From NCBI GenBank assembly GCA_018649725.1, contig JABIHH010000009.1, forward strand, positions 1 to 64,000: a DNA stretch of 64,000 nucleotides. Direction: 5' to 3'. This document shows, one piece after another, positions 39,563 through 50,660 of the stretch. The translations under genes and the position numbers were made by a program. The notes under the pieces are model-generated. The model was not told where the DNA came from, searched no databases, and saw only the letters and a program-made list of their open reading frames with translations. How positions within the stretch are numbered: the first letter of the stretch is position 1; each line of letters begins with the position of its first letter. Origin of the DNA: Rhodospirillaceae bacterium. Its GTDB lineage: Bacteria; Pseudomonadota; Alphaproteobacteria; Rhodospirillales; UBA2165.

Positions 39563-40948
39563 ATGTTTGACGGTTTAAGCGATAAGTTTGGCGACATATT
39601 TGATCGCCTGAAGAAGCGAGGAGCTCTGAGCGAGTCCGACGTTTCTGAAGCCATGCGCGAAATTCGTGTCGCTTTGCTTGAAGCCGATGTCGCGCTGCCG
39701 GTCGTCAAAGAATTTATCGATGGCGTCAAAGAACAAGCGGTTGGTCACGATGTCATTAAAAGTGTCACGCCCGGCCAGATGATCATCAAAGTGGTCAATG
39801 ATCACTTGGTCGAAATGCTGGGCCCGGAAGACGCTGAGATTAATTTAGCCGCTGCCGCGCCGGTGCCAATCCTGATGGTTGGCCTGCAAGGTTCGGGTAA
39901 GACGACGACCACCGGTAAGCTGGCGCTGCGTCTCAAAAATCGCGACCGCAAAAAAGTATTGGTTGCCGGTCTCGACGTGGCGCGCCCCGCGGCGCAAGAA
40001 CAATTGGCTCAACTTGCCAAGCAAGCAGAGGTCGAAAGTCTGGCCCCCGTCTTTGGTGAGCAGCCGGTCGGCATTTCAAAACGTGCCATGGAAGTCGGCC
40101 GTAAAGAAGGCTTCGATGTCGTTATTTTGGATACTGCTGGTCGTCTGGCCATAGATCAGGAATTAATGACCGAGGTCGCTGAGATCCGCAACACGGTGGC
40201 ACCGGCAGAAATTCTGCTCGTTGCCGATGCGATGTCTGGCCAAGATGCGGTCAATGTCGCTAAAGAATTTAACGAGAAAATCGGTATTACCGGTATCGTG
40301 CTGACCCGTGTTGATGGTGATGCGCGGGGCGGTGCGGCCCTTTCGATGCGCCAAGTCACGGGCTGCCCGATCAAGTTGATGGGTGTCGGTGAAAAGCTCG
40401 ATGCGTTAGATACTTTTCAAGCCGAACGTATTGCTGGGCGCATTTTGGGCATGGGCGATATTGTCGGCCTGGTCGAAAAAGCCGGTGAGGTCGTTGATCA
40501 GGAAGAAGCCGAAAAAGTCGCCAAGCGGGCGATGAAAGGCCAGTTCACGCTGGAAGATTTGCAGCAACAATTGGCACAAGTGAAAAACATGGGCGATCTT
40601 GGCGGCCTGATGGGCATGTTGCCGGGTGTTGGCAAAATGAAAAAGCAAATCGCCGAGGCCAATATTGATGATAAGATGATTGCCCGCCAAGAAGCAATTA
40701 TATTGTCGATGACGCCAAAGGAACGGCGCAATCCAAAATTACTGAACGCCAAACGCCGGAAACGCATTGCTGCGGGGTCGGGCACCAGCGTTCAAGACGT
40801 CAATCGTCTGCTTAAACAATTTCAGCAGATGGCGTCGATGATGAAGAAAATGGGTAAGAAAGGTATGAAGGGCATGATGCCCGGAATGGGCGGCGGTATG
40901 CCCAATATGCCTGGTGGCATGATGCCGCCACCCGGAATGAAATTTTAG
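39563..40948 (+). CDS. ffh: signal recognition particle protein Ffh
   Basis: GLQGSGKTTTTGKLA, DVARPAAQEQL, DTAGRLAIDQELM, Met-rich C-terminal M domain; start at MFDGLSDKFGD. Confidence 0.98.
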   Translation: MFDGLSDKFGDIFDRLKKRGALSESDVSEAMREIRVALLEADVALPVVKEFIDGVKEQAVGHDVIKSVTPGQMIIKVVNDHLVEMLGPEDAEINLAAAAPVPILMVGLQGSGKTTTTGKLALRLKNRDRKKVLVAGLDVARPAAQEQLAQLAKQAEVESLAPVFGEQPVGISKRAMEVGRKEGFDVVILDTAGRLAIDQELMTEVAEIRNTVAPAEILLVADAMSGQDAVNVAKEFNEKIGITGIVLTRVDGDARGGAALSMRQVTGCPIKLMGVGEKLDALDTFQAERIAGRILGMGDIVGLVEKAGEVVDQEEAEKVAKRAMKGQFTLEDLQQQLAQVKNMGDLGGLMGMLPGVGKMKKQIAEANIDDKMIARQEAIILSMTPKERRNPKLLNAKRRKRIAAGSGTSVQDVNRLLKQFQQMASMMKKMGKKGMKGMMPGMGGGMPNMPGGMMPPPGMKF

Positions 40949-40978
40949 AATTTAGTTTAAAAAGAGGAAAGTAAATCA

Positions 40979-41620
40979 ATGGCAACCAAAATTCGTTTAT
41001 CGCGAGGTGGCGCAAAAAAGCGTCCGTTTTACCGTATTGTTGTGGCAGATAGTCGTTCTCCCCGTGACGGTCGGTTCATCGAACGTGTTGGTACATACAA
41101 TCCGATGGTCGCGAAAGATCACCCGGAACGCATCGTTCTTAAAGAAGAGCGTATCAAACACTGGCTCTCCAATGGCGCTTTGCCGACAAACCGTGTTGCG
41201 CGGTTCTTAGGCGACGCCGATATCATCGAAAAGCCAACTTACGCCGAGCAGACCAAACAACATCTGCCACGTGAAAAGACTTTGGAGAAGATGAGAGAGA
41301 AAGAAGAAGCTCAGAAAGCCGCTCAAGAAGCAGCGGCTCAAGAAGCCGAAGCGGCTGCGGCGGCTCCAACGGAAGCTGAAGCTGCAGAAGAAGCGCCAGC
41401 AGAAGAGGCTGCGGCTGAGGAAGCTCCAGCAGAAGAGGCTGCGGCTGAGGAAGCTCCAGCAGAAGAGGCTGCGGCTGAGGAAGCTCCAGCAGAAGAAGCT
41501 CCAGCAGAAGAAGCTGCGGCAGAAGAAGCTCCAGCGGAAGAAGCTGCAGCAGAAGAAGCTCTAGCGGAAGAAGCTCCAGCAGAAGAAGCTGCGGCAGAAG
41601 AGGAAAATAAAGACGGCTAA
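40979..41620 (+). CDS. rpsP: 30S ribosomal protein bS16 with long acidic Ala/Glu repeat C-terminus
   Basis: [43 protein letters not shown]; ~100-aa repeat tail ([10 protein letters not shown])n. Confidence 0.97.
   Translation: MATKIRLSRGGAKKRPFYRIVVADSRSPRDGRFIERVGTYNPMVAKDHPERIVLKEERIKHWLSNGALPTNRVARFLGDADIIEKPTYAEQTKQHLPREKTLEKMREKEEAQKAAQEAAAQEAEAAAAAPTEAEAAEEAPAEEAAAEEAPAEEAAAEEAPAEEAAAEEAPAEEAPAEEAAAEEAPAEEAAAEEALAEEAPAEEAAAEEENKDG
41401..41490 (+). repeat. three identical 30-nt tandem repeats inside rpsP
   Basis: AGAAGAGGCTGCGGCTGAGGAAGCTCCAGC x3 exact, with degenerate copies on both sides. Confidence 0.95.
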
Positions 41621-41626
41621 GGATTT

Positions 41627-42187
41627 ATGTCAAACTCGCCTCAAAAATCGGCGTCTGACAACCGAATTTGCGTTGGTATCGTGACCGGGCCGCATGGCCT
41701 CAAAGGGGATGTAAAGCTCAAGAGCTATACAGAAAATCCCAAAGATGTCGCAGCTTTCGGTCCGGTTACGGACAAATCCGGTGAGCGACAATTTGATATC
41801 CGCATTCTCAGCGCCAATCAAAAAGGATTGGTTGTTGAACTAAGCGGGGTCAGAGGACGCGAGGCGGCCGAGGCAATTAGAGGGACCGAACTTTATATGG
41901 TCCGAGATTTATTGCCGGAGCTTGAAGAGGACGAGTTCTATTATTCAGATCTGGTTGGTCTGGTAGTTGAAGACATAAATGGCGCAGCTATTGGCACTGT
42001 AAGTTTGGTAGATAATTACGGTGCTGGTGAGATTATCGAGGTTGATTTAAAGGACGGCGGAACTGAAATGTATCCAATGTCTCGGGAAGTGGTTCCGACA
42101 ATCGACCTCAAAAATGGACGGGTTGTGATCAATCCACCGGCTGAAATATTTGCCGATGCCGATCACGATAAAGAGGAAGCAGAGTAA
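41627..42187 (+). CDS. rimM: 16S rRNA processing protein RimM
   Basis: [42 protein letters not shown]; operon position. Confidence 0.95.
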   Translation: MSNSPQKSASDNRICVGIVTGPHGLKGDVKLKSYTENPKDVAAFGPVTDKSGERQFDIRILSANQKGLVVELSGVRGREAAEAIRGTELYMVRDLLPELEEDEFYYSDLVGLVVEDINGAAIGTVSLVDNYGAGEIIEVDLKDGGTEMYPMSREVVPTIDLKNGRVVINPPAEIFADADHDKEEAE

Positions 42188-42951
42188 TGGCAGGTAATGT
42201 GCCACAAGAGATGTCATCAGAGAACGCACCAGCCGATCAGGCTTGGCATGCGACGGTGATGACATTGTTCCCGGAAATGTTTCCGGGCACGCTTGGGCAA
42301 TCTCTTGCTGGTAGGGCTCTGGATGACGGCCTTTGGGAAATTGACGCGGTGGATATCCGCACATTTGCCGAAGACAAACATCAGACCGTTGACGACACGC
42401 CGTTTGGTGGTGGCGCCGGAATGGTGATGCGGGCCGATGTCATTGATGCGGCGCTAAACTCAGTGGCAACGGACGCACGTCCGATTATTTACCTGTCGCC
42501 CAGAGGCAAGCCTTTGGATCAAGCGCGGGTCAAAGAATTGGCTGCAGCAGAAGGCGTTATTTTGCTCTGTGGTCGCTATGAAGGTGTTGATGAGCGGGTG
42601 ATTGAAGCTTGGCAGTTGGAAGAAATCTCGCTCGGTGATTTTGTGCTCTCCGGCGGCGAGCCGGCAGCGCTCACATTAATTGACGCTTGCGTGCGCTTGC
42701 TACCTGGCGTGATGGGTAATGAGGCGACGCCGGTGGAAGAAAGTTTTGAAGGGGGATTGCTTGAATATCCCCATTATACCCGACCCCGCGAATGGCAAGG
42801 TCGGGATGTGCCGGAAGTTCTGCTCTCCGGGCACCATGAGAATGTAAAGGCTTGGCGACAGGCTGAGGCAGAAAAAATTACGGCTGAGAGGCGGCCTGAT
42901 CTTTGGGATAAATATGTCACCAAGGGCGGAACGGCACCCAGCAAACATTAA
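42187..42951 (+). CDS. trmD: tRNA (guanine-N1)-methyltransferase TrmD
   Basis: [52 protein letters not shown]. Confidence 0.97.
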   Translation: MAGNVPQEMSSENAPADQAWHATVMTLFPEMFPGTLGQSLAGRALDDGLWEIDAVDIRTFAEDKHQTVDDTPFGGGAGMVMRADVIDAALNSVATDARPIIYLSPRGKPLDQARVKELAAAEGVILLCGRYEGVDERVIEAWQLEEISLGDFVLSGGEPAALTLIDACVRLLPGVMGNEATPVEESFEGGLLEYPHYTRPREWQGRDVPEVLLSGHHENVKAWRQAEAEKITAERRPDLWDKYVTKGGTAPSKH

Positions 42952-42987
42952 AATTTTGGAATTTGAACACTAGTTGAGGAAAAGAAG

Positions 42988-43524
42988 ATGAATCTTTTAC
43001 AAGAAATCGAGCAAGAGCAAATTGCTAAGCTGAGCGCTGATAAAGCAATGCCGAAATTTGCCCCAGGCGATACTGTCAAAGTAAACGTCAAAGTGGTCGA
43101 AGGTACGCGTGAGCGTATTCAGGCTTACGAAGGCGTCTGCATTGCCCGTAAAAACGATGGTCTCCATTCGAACTTTACGGTTCGCAAAATCTCTTATGGT
43201 GAAGGTGTTGAACGTGTGTTCCCGCTTTACTCGCCGAATGTAGATAGTGTCGAGATTTTGCGCCGTGGTGATGTTCGCCGGGCCAAACTCTATTATCTTC
43301 GTGGTCGCCAAGGTAAGCGTGCGCGTATTGCTGAGCGTACCGATGGTTACGCAGCTAAGCTCTCCGCGTCTGATCGCGAAACAGCATTGGTTGAAAAAGA
43401 AGCTAATAAAGCAGCAAGTGCAAAAAAGAAATCAGCGAAAGCAGAAGCGCCAGTAGAGGCTCCGGCCGAAACTCCAGCAGAAGAAGTCGTTGAGGAGCAA
43501 GTAGAAGATAAGACCGAAGATTAA
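42988..43524 (+). CDS. rplS: 50S ribosomal protein bL19 with charged Ala/Glu-rich tail
   Basis: [73 protein letters not shown]. Confidence 0.97.
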   Translation: MNLLQEIEQEQIAKLSADKAMPKFAPGDTVKVNVKVVEGTRERIQAYEGVCIARKNDGLHSNFTVRKISYGEGVERVFPLYSPNVDSVEILRRGDVRRAKLYYLRGRQGKRARIAERTDGYAAKLSASDRETALVEKEANKAASAKKKSAKAEAPVEAPAETPAEEVVEEQVEDKTED

Positions 43525-43585
43525 TCTCGGCCTCTTTCTTCCATCTGTTTTTATCAAACCATTAAGTTGAAGTGAGTGATCTCTG

Positions 43586-44992
43586 ATGAGCGAAGCAAAG
43601 ACTCTTTATGACAAACTCTGGGACTCCCATATCGTCGACCAACAGGATGATGGGACATGTCTTATTTATATCGACCGACATCTTGTGCACGAAGTGACGT
43701 CGCCGCAAGCCTTCGAAGGCATGCGGAATGATGGCCGTAGCGTGCGCCGCCCGGAGCTAACCTTGGCGGTAGCTGATCACAATGTGCCGACGACCGATCG
43801 TTCGATTCGGATCGAAGATGATGAGTCGCGCATTCAGATTGAAGCGCTTGAAAAGAACTGCGCTGATTTCGGTCTTGAGCTTTACTCGATGAATGATATT
43901 CGCCAAGGCATCTGCCATGTGGTTGGACCGGAGCAAGGCTTTACGCTGCCGGGCACGACTTTGGTATGTGGAGATTCGCACACGGCAACGCATGGTGCTT
44001 TCGGCTCGATGTCGTTTGGTATCGGCACCTCTGAGGTTGAACATGTGTTGGCAACGCAAACCTTGCTGCTGACCAAATGCCGCAATATGCGGGTGACGGT
44101 AAATGGCGCCCTGCCAGCCGGTGTTACTGCTAAAGATCTGATCCTGGCAGTCATTGGTAAAATCGGCACCGCCGGTGGTACCGGTGCGGCGATCGAATTC
44201 TGCGGCGAAGCTTTCACCTCGCTTTCAATGGAGGGCCGGATGACGGTCTGCAACATGACCATTGAAGGCGGTGCGAGAGTTGGTCTGATCGCGCCTGATG
44301 AAACGACATTTGAGTTCTTGAAGGGTCGCCCCAAATCACCAAAAGCCGGTGCTTGGGAAGCGGCTGTCGAATTTTGGAAAACGCTGAAGACCGATGACGG
44401 CGCTGTGTTTGAAGAGGAAGTTGTCATGGAAGCTTCTGACATCAAGCCGCAAGTGACATGGGGCACCAGTCCGGAAGACGTCACCACGATTGACGGCAAT
44501 GTACCAAATCCAGCGGATGAGCCAGATGAAAATCGCCGCAACAAGATGGAGCGCTCGCTCGAATATATGGGCCTCGATGCGGGTATGGCGATGAAGGACA
44601 TTAAGATCAACACGACCTTTATCGGCTCTTGCACCAATTCGCGCCTGGAAGATATGCGGGCCGCTGCTGAAGTTGCTAAAGGCCGCAAGGTCGCGGACGG
44701 CGTTCAAGCTTTGGTCGTGCCAGGTTCTGGTTTGATTAAAGAGCAGGCCGAACAAGAAGGCCTCGATAAAATTTTTATCGAAGCTGGTTTTGAATGGCGG
44801 GAAGCGGGTTGCTCAATGTGCTTGGCGATGAACGCTGACAAGTTGAAGCCGGGCGAGCGCGCAGCGTCAACGTCGAACCGAAATTTTGAAGGTCGTCAAG
44901 GTCCCGGCGGACGCACCCATTTGGTGAGCCCGGCTATGGCCGCTGCCGCTGCAATCGCGGGTCATTTGACCGACGTAAATGATTTAGATTAA
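43586..44992 (+). CDS. leuC: 3-isopropylmalate dehydratase large subunit
   Basis: [53 protein letters not shown]. Confidence 0.98.
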   Translation: MSEAKTLYDKLWDSHIVDQQDDGTCLIYIDRHLVHEVTSPQAFEGMRNDGRSVRRPELTLAVADHNVPTTDRSIRIEDDESRIQIEALEKNCADFGLELYSMNDIRQGICHVVGPEQGFTLPGTTLVCGDSHTATHGAFGSMSFGIGTSEVEHVLATQTLLLTKCRNMRVTVNGALPAGVTAKDLILAVIGKIGTAGGTGAAIEFCGEAFTSLSMEGRMTVCNMTIEGGARVGLIAPDETTFEFLKGRPKSPKAGAWEAAVEFWKTLKTDDGAVFEEEVVMEASDIKPQVTWGTSPEDVTTIDGNVPNPADEPDENRRNKMERSLEYMGLDAGMAMKDIKINTTFIGSCTNSRLEDMRAAAEVAKGRKVADGVQALVVPGSGLIKEQAEQEGLDKIFIEAGFEWREAGCSMCLAMNADKLKPGERAASTSNRNFEGRQGPGGRTHLVSPAMAAAAAIAGHLTDVNDLD

Positions 44993-45004
44993 GGGAGAAG
45001 AGAT

Positions 45005-45607
45005 ATGGAAAAATTTGATAAACTCACTTCTGTTGCCGCTCCTCTGCCCCTGATCAATGTCGATACCGACATGATTATTCCGGCTAGGTTTTTAAAAACG
45101 ATCAAGCGCACCGGTTTGGGGTCAGATTTGTTTTCGACGCTGCGCTTCAATGAAGACGGCAGCGACCGCGAAGATTTTGTGCTGAATAAGCCAGCCTATA
45201 AAGACGCTGAAATTCTTGTCGCGGGCGATAACTTTGGTTGTGGCTCAAGCCGTGAACATGCGCCCTGGGCTTTGATGGATTACGGCATCAAATGCGTTAT
45301 TGCGCCAAGCTTTGCCGACATCTTTTTCAACAACAGCTCGAAGAACGGTATGTTGCTGATTAAACTGCCGCAGGAACAAGTTGATAAACTAATGCAGGAT
45401 GCCGACCAGGGTGCCAATTCAACTTTCACAGTTGATTTGGAAGCTCAGGAAATTACCGGACCTGATGGCGAAGTCATTAAATTTGAAGTCGATGCTTTCA
45501 AGAAGCATTGCTTGCTGAATGGTCTCGATGATATCGGTCTGACGATGCAAAAAGATCAAAAGATAAACGATTACGAAGAGCGTCAAAAAGCCGCTCAGCC
45601 CTGGTAA
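45005..45607 (+). CDS. leuD: 3-isopropylmalate dehydratase small subunit
   Basis: [33 protein letters not shown]. Confidence 0.98.
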   Translation: MEKFDKLTSVAAPLPLINVDTDMIIPARFLKTIKRTGLGSDLFSTLRFNEDGSDREDFVLNKPAYKDAEILVAGDNFGCGSSREHAPWALMDYGIKCVIAPSFADIFFNNSSKNGMLLIKLPQEQVDKLMQDADQGANSTFTVDLEAQEITGPDGEVIKFEVDAFKKHCLLNGLDDIGLTMQKDQKINDYEERQKAAQPW

Positions 45608-45654
45608 AATCTGGGTAGATTTTGGGTAATAAATTAGAATTAAAGAGAGAGAAT

Positions 45655-46764
45655 ATGTCTGCAAATAAAAAACTATTGTTGTTGCCGGGTGACGGCATCG
45701 GCCCAGAGATTGTCGACGAAGTTCGTAAAATCATCGATTGGATGGATGAAAAACGTTCGGTCACTTTTGATATTTCAGAAGGCTTAATCGGCGGCGCAGC
45801 CATTGATGAAACCGGCGGACCTCTCCCAGAAGAAACTTTGGTAGCCGCGCGCGCTTCCGACGCTGTTCTCATGGGCGCTGCCGGTGGCCCGAAATGGGAA
45901 TCATTGCCTTTCGAAGTTCAGCCAGAACGCGGCTTGCTTGGTATTCGGAAAGAACTTGGCCTGTTTGCTAATTTGCGCCCCGCACTGGTCTTTGATGCCT
46001 TGGCAGATGCGTCTACCTTGAAGCTCGATATTGTTAAGGGTCTCGATATTATGATTGTCCGGGAATTGACCGGCGGCATCTATTTCGGTGAGCCCCGCGG
46101 TATTGAAGATCTCGGTAACGGCGTTCGTAAGGGCGTTAACACGCTGACCTATACGACACCAGAAATTCACCGCATTGGCCGGGTGGCCATGGATCTCGCC
46201 GCCAAGCGCGACAAGCGGGTTTGTTCGATCGATAAAGCAAATGTTTTGGAAACCACAGTGATGTGGCGGGAAGAAATGATCAAAGTCGGTGAAGAGTATC
46301 CCGACATCGAGCTGAGCCACATGTATGTCGATAACGCCGCCATGCAATTGGTGCGTAATCCTAAGCAATTCGACGTCATTGTGACGACCAATATGTTTGG
46401 CGATATTTTGTCCGATTGCGCCGCAATGTTGACCGGCTCGCTCGGCATGTTGCCATCAGCTTCATTGGGTGCGCCCGACGAAAGTGGTCGCCAGGCGGCG
46501 CTCTATGAGCCCGTTCATGGCACGGCACCGGATATTGCTGGCCAAGGTATTGCCAATCCTCTGGCACAGATTCTCAGCTATTCTATGTTGCTGCGCTATT
46601 CTTTCGATATGTTCGAAGATGCCGACTTCATTGATCAAGCTGTGCAGAACGTGCTCGGACAAGGCTTGCGCACAGGTGACATTATGGGCGAGGGCTCAAC
46701 CCAGGTATCTACCTCGGAAATGGGCGACGCCATTATCAAGGAACTTGATAAACAAGCAGCTTAA
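45655..46764 (+). CDS. leuB: 3-isopropylmalate dehydrogenase
   Basis: [38 protein letters not shown]; start at [10 protein letters not shown]. Confidence 0.98.
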   Translation: MSANKKLLLLPGDGIGPEIVDEVRKIIDWMDEKRSVTFDISEGLIGGAAIDETGGPLPEETLVAARASDAVLMGAAGGPKWESLPFEVQPERGLLGIRKELGLFANLRPALVFDALADASTLKLDIVKGLDIMIVRELTGGIYFGEPRGIEDLGNGVRKGVNTLTYTTPEIHRIGRVAMDLAAKRDKRVCSIDKANVLETTVMWREEMIKVGEEYPDIELSHMYVDNAAMQLVRNPKQFDVIVTTNMFGDILSDCAAMLTGSLGMLPSASLGAPDESGRQAALYEPVHGTAPDIAGQGIANPLAQILSYSMLLRYSFDMFEDADFIDQAVQNVLGQGLRTGDIMGEGSTQVSTSEMGDAIIKELDKQAA

Positions 46765-46849
46765 ATAAATGCCCCCAGTAATTGGGAAAAATCAGAGGGG
46801 GCGTGCATAACGCTCCCTCTTTCTTATAAGGGGCAAATGGAGAATTAAG

Positions 46850-47869
46850 ATGGGTTACAAATTTGCAGTTGTCGGCGCGACCGGCAACGTCGGACGCGAG
46901 ATTATGAACATTTTGGCGGAACGGGAAATTCCGGCCGAAGACGTGACGGCTATTGCATCCGCGCGCTCTGTCGGCGCTGAAGTGTCTTACGGCGAAGATG
47001 ACGTCCTTAAAGTGCAAGATCTGGCGGCGTTTGATTTTGAAGGCACTGACATTGTGCTCTCAAGTCCGGGCGCCAAAGTCTCGGCCGAATATGTGCCAAG
47101 AGCGACCGCCGCGGGTGCTGTCGTCATTGATAACACGTCTCAATTCAGGATGGATCCGGACGTGCCTTTGGTCGTGCCCGAGGTTAACCCTGAAGCGATT
47201 GGCGAGTTCCGCAATAGAAACATTATCGCCAACCCTAACTGCTCGACCATTCAGTTGGTTGTCGCTTTGAAGCCTTTGCACGATCTGGCAGGCATCCGCC
47301 GCGTCGTTGTCTCGACCTATCAGTCGGTCTCGGGGGCTGGAAAATCTGCGATGGATGAGCTGTTTAACCAGACCAAAGGCATCTACATGAATGAACCTGA
47401 ATCTAAATTTCAGGAAAATTTTTCTAAGCCGATTGCCTTTAATACGATCCCGCAAATTGACGTCTTTATGGAAGATGGCAATACCAAGGAAGAGTGGAAA
47501 ATGATGGTCGAGACCAAGAAAATTCTTGATCCGGAAATTCGCCTGACCGCGACTTGCGTCCGTGTGCCCGTCTTTGTCGGTCATGCCGAAGCCGTCAATA
47601 TCGAGTTCGAACGCTCGATCTCTACTGAAGAAGCGCGCGAAGCCTTGAAGGCAGCGGAAGGCGTGGTGGTTGTCGATCACCGGGCCGAGGAAGGCTATGT
47701 CACCCAAACCGAATGCGCCGGCGAAGACCCCGTCTATGTCAGCCGCATCCGCGATGATATGACCTTGGAAAATGGTCTAAGCTTGTGGGTCGTCGCCGAC
47801 AACCTCCGCAAAGGCGCAGCCCTAAATACGGTGCAAATCGCTGAAACACTGATTAGAGATTATCTCTAA
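46850..47869 (+). CDS. asd: aspartate-semialdehyde dehydrogenase
   Basis: VVGATGNVGREIMNIL, IANPNCSTIQLVVALKPLHD, YQSVSGAGKSAMDEL. Confidence 0.97.
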   Translation: MGYKFAVVGATGNVGREIMNILAEREIPAEDVTAIASARSVGAEVSYGEDDVLKVQDLAAFDFEGTDIVLSSPGAKVSAEYVPRATAAGAVVIDNTSQFRMDPDVPLVVPEVNPEAIGEFRNRNIIANPNCSTIQLVVALKPLHDLAGIRRVVVSTYQSVSGAGKSAMDELFNQTKGIYMNEPESKFQENFSKPIAFNTIPQIDVFMEDGNTKEEWKMMVETKKILDPEIRLTATCVRVPVFVGHAEAVNIEFERSISTEEAREALKAAEGVVVVDHRAEEGYVTQTECAGEDPVYVSRIRDDMTLENGLSLWVVADNLRKGAALNTVQIAETLIRDYL

Positions 47870-47882
47870 AGGTTAATTTTTT

Positions 47883-47918
47883 AGTTCGGTGCCATAGTTC
47901 GCTGTCGGGCACCGAACT
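47883..47918. other. long hairpin between convergent asd and response regulator
   Basis: AGTTCGGTGCC...GGCACCGAACT, perfect 11-bp arms; no T-run directly 3'. Confidence 0.7.
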
Positions 47919-47932
47919 CTTACATTAACCTT

Positions 47933-48463
47933 TTAGTCGAACATGGCGTCGATATCGCCCTGAGATTGTTCGTCTGGATCTTTGCGGCGTTCCTGGCCGG
48001 AGTAATATTCGTCTTGTTTGCGGCGGCGGTCGGGACCGAAATAATGTTTTGCTTCGACAAAGGGGCGCGGTCGCTCAATGACGGCTCGGATGCGTGAAAA
48101 AAGTGTCCGAGCAGAAAGCGGCTTAATCAGCATTTCATTGATGCCGGCATCGCGGGCTTGAGTGACTTTGTTTTGCTCTGAATGGCCCGTCACCATAACG
48201 ATCGGCACATATTGGTTCGGACTGTCATCGCCGGTGCGGACCAGTTTGACAAAATCCAGACCGTCCAGCGGCTGCATTTCCCAATCGACCAAAATGATAT
48301 CAGGTTCGAAAGTTTTCATCGCCGAAAAAGCCAGCGCGCCATCTGAGGCTTCGGCCATTTCCAGGACACCCAGCGCGCGCAGCAATTGTTTCAAGATGAT
48401 CCGCATGAACGGATTATCTTCAACAATCAAAAACTTCACATTACTGATATCAAGTCGCGCCAC
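47933..48463 (-). CDS. CheY-like response regulator receiver protein
   Basis: FLIVEDNPFMRIILKQLLRALG, DIILVDWEMQPLDGLDFVKLVR, IVMVTGHSE. Confidence 0.9.
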   Translation of the reverse strand: MARLDISNVKFLIVEDNPFMRIILKQLLRALGVLEMAEASDGALAFSAMKTFEPDIILVDWEMQPLDGLDFVKLVRTGDDSPNQYVPIVMVTGHSEQNKVTQARDAGINEMLIKPLSARTLFSRIRAVIERPRPFVEAKHYFGPDRRRKQDEYYSGQERRKDPDEQSQGDIDAMFD

Positions 48464-49873
48464 GGGGTGGTGAACCTATAGTGATTAAGAAAAAGCGGCC
48501 TAATTAAAAAAGCAGTTCAAATATATATCAGGGAATTAGGCATGTTCGCGTTCAAAAATAAAGCGAAAAAATTTACTGCGGTTGAAAATGGTTCATTTTG
48601 CAATCGTAATATGGGCGTAATATGGGCAAGAAGCGGCCTGAAAAGCAGACAAGTATAGAGGCGCCAGGCACGCAAGGCCTGGGATCCTTGTCGTGACGCA
48701 TCGCGGCGGCGATACTCCTGACGCCTCATAGAGCCGGCCAGGCTCCGAGTACGTTCGATTGTCTTCGACCCCACTTGCTTCCTTACAACGCACCCTTGGG
48801 AGAGAGACAACTGCAATTTCACAAGCTTTATAGGTTTCAAATTCGGTCGTTGCCGACCTAATCCTTCACCCTGCCATATGATGGTTCAGATTAAGGAACC
48901 CAAATGAATGGACCCAATAACCAGATTGCTCACTTTCAAAACGGCACGAACTTCCGGCGAGGTAAAACAGTAATTCCTTGGTCAGGCCACCAATTTTTAC
49001 TCTTTTACAAACCCTTCAGTCATGCGGTGGTTTGGTATTTCCAGAATCGAAATTCCTTCACCCAAGCCATCGCCGACTTTCCGGATCTCCTTCCGCCCGT
49101 CCCGCCAGGGAGACGAGGCAATCCAAAAAACCATCAGCATCTAAAGTTTTCTAAAACCTTCCCTTAAGTCCCGTTCCTTAGCGCGCGCCCCAAGAAGGGG
49201 CCCACCACCAATAGAAACAGCACTCAAGAAAGCGATTTCAAAAAGCCTTTAGTTTAGGCCTCCAACCCAACAAACCTTTTACCGGATCGCTCCGGGAAAT
49301 GGCCTGCTTTGTCGAATATGCTTTCCTTCCTGCCTGTCCAAACTTATCGATAAATCGATAAATTCGGTGCCAACTCAGTAAGAAAAAGCAGTAAAGACGC
49401 TTTCACGTACGGGAGATATTCTCAACAATTCAAAATAAACATTCAATAATAAAATAGTAAAAAACCAAAGAAATCTGTGTATAAATTAACTATATTTACA
49501 CAAATAGCACACAACTTATCCACAATTATATCAACATGTAAGTAATAATGTAGTAAAAAAATTATTTATTATAATTATCGCCTAATAAATGAGTACTTGT
49601 TTTTAAGTTTTTGAGTAATTCAGAGATGTGACGGGCATATGCACCTGCTTTACTCCCTTGTTGTTATTTATATGTATCGAATTAGGCGTTACGGGCTGAT
49701 TTAATTGTGTTCGGCGCTTGTCATGAGGCTACGTTGACTTGCCACCATTGAAGGGCTAAACAAAATGAGTTTGTAGTCGTAAGACTTTAATCTTACGTAT
49801 AAAATTGTCGTTTAATGGTTGGGGTTAGCGCCTTGGCCAATTGGGTTTACTGAAAATAAGCGAGGCTTGGTCT

Positions 49874-50272
49874 ATGAGTACGGGAAACCGTCCGCTTTCT
49901 CCACATTTACAGGTTTACAAACCGCAATTGACGTCGGTGTTGTCGATCTTGCATAGGATGACAGGGGTTGGCCTCGCGGTCGGCGCTCTGATGTTGGTTT
50001 ATTGGTTAAATGCTGCGGCTTACGGGCCTGAGGCCTTTGAGCGCACGCAAGCGTTTTTGGCCCATTGGTTTGGCAAGTTGCTGCTCTTCGGCTGGACCTG
50101 GGCTTTGTTCTATCACCTCTGTAATGGCATTCGGCATATGTTTTGGGATGCGGGAAAAGGCCTGGAACTGCCGCAAGTCTATTTGACCGGCTGGTTGGTT
50201 TATATCGCCTCGGTGGTTTTGACCTTGCTGGCCTGGACCGCTGGCTATGGCATGCTGGGAGGGTCGTACTGA
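49874..50272 (+). CDS. sdhC: succinate dehydrogenase cytochrome b556 subunit
   Basis: NRPLSPHLQVYKPQLTSVLSILHRMTGVGLAVG, HLCNGIRHMFWD. Confidence 0.96.
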   Translation: MSTGNRPLSPHLQVYKPQLTSVLSILHRMTGVGLAVGALMLVYWLNAAAYGPEAFERTQAFLAHWFGKLLLFGWTWALFYHLCNGIRHMFWDAGKGLELPQVYLTGWLVYIASVVLTLLAWTAGYGMLGGSY

Positions 50273-50652
50273 TGAGCTTACGAACTGATTTGGGCCGGGT
50301 GCGCGGTCTTGGCAGTGCCAAGGATGGTACCGCTCATTGGTGGAGCCAGCGGGTTACCGCGGTCGCTCTCATACCACTTAGTCTGTGGTTTATTTATTCG
50401 GCCGTAACCTTGGTCGGCATTGATCGGGCAGGCTTTAAGGTCTGGCTCAATGCGCCGGGTAGCATCTTGCTGATGTCGCTTTTTGTCATCGCGTTGTTTT
50501 ATCACATGCAACTCGGCCTTCAGGTCGTGGTTGAAGATTATGTGCATAACGAGCGAAACAAAATCTTCTTATTGGTTCTTAATAAACTTGTCGCGGTATT
50601 CTTTGCTGTTTCCAGCATCATCGCTATCATCAAAGTTGCCTTCGGAGGCTAA
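50272..50652 (+). CDS. sdhD: succinate dehydrogenase membrane anchor subunit
   Basis: [43 protein letters not shown]; start at [10 protein letters not shown]. Confidence 0.94.
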   Translation: MSLRTDLGRVRGLGSAKDGTAHWWSQRVTAVALIPLSLWFIYSAVTLVGIDRAGFKVWLNAPGSILLMSLFVIALFYHMQLGLQVVVEDYVHNERNKIFLLVLNKLVAVFFAVSSIIAIIKVAFGG

Positions 50653-50660
50653 AAGTCAAA

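Noticed and set aside
41391-41610. Tandem repeat array resembling a minisatellite or CRISPR
   Set aside because: Repeats are in frame within rpsP, contiguous, without spacers and encode [10 protein letters not shown]; a protein-coding repeat, not CRISPR.
48517-48840. 107-aa minus-strand ORF (RTRSLAGSMRRQEYRRRDASRQGSQALRAWRLY...)
   Set aside because: Basic, low-similarity translation overlapping a hairpin series; more likely a spurious ORF over a structured RNA.
48904-49167. 87-aa ORF MNGPNNQIAHFQNGTNFRRG...
   Set aside because: Composition (N/F/P-rich, no domain) and lack of recognisable RBS do not support coding; treated as part of the non-coding gap.
49395-49415. parS-like sequence (TTTCACGT) near the DnaA boxes
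   Set aside because: Only a half-site of TGTTTCACGTGAAACA is present, and no parAB genes are nearby in the window.
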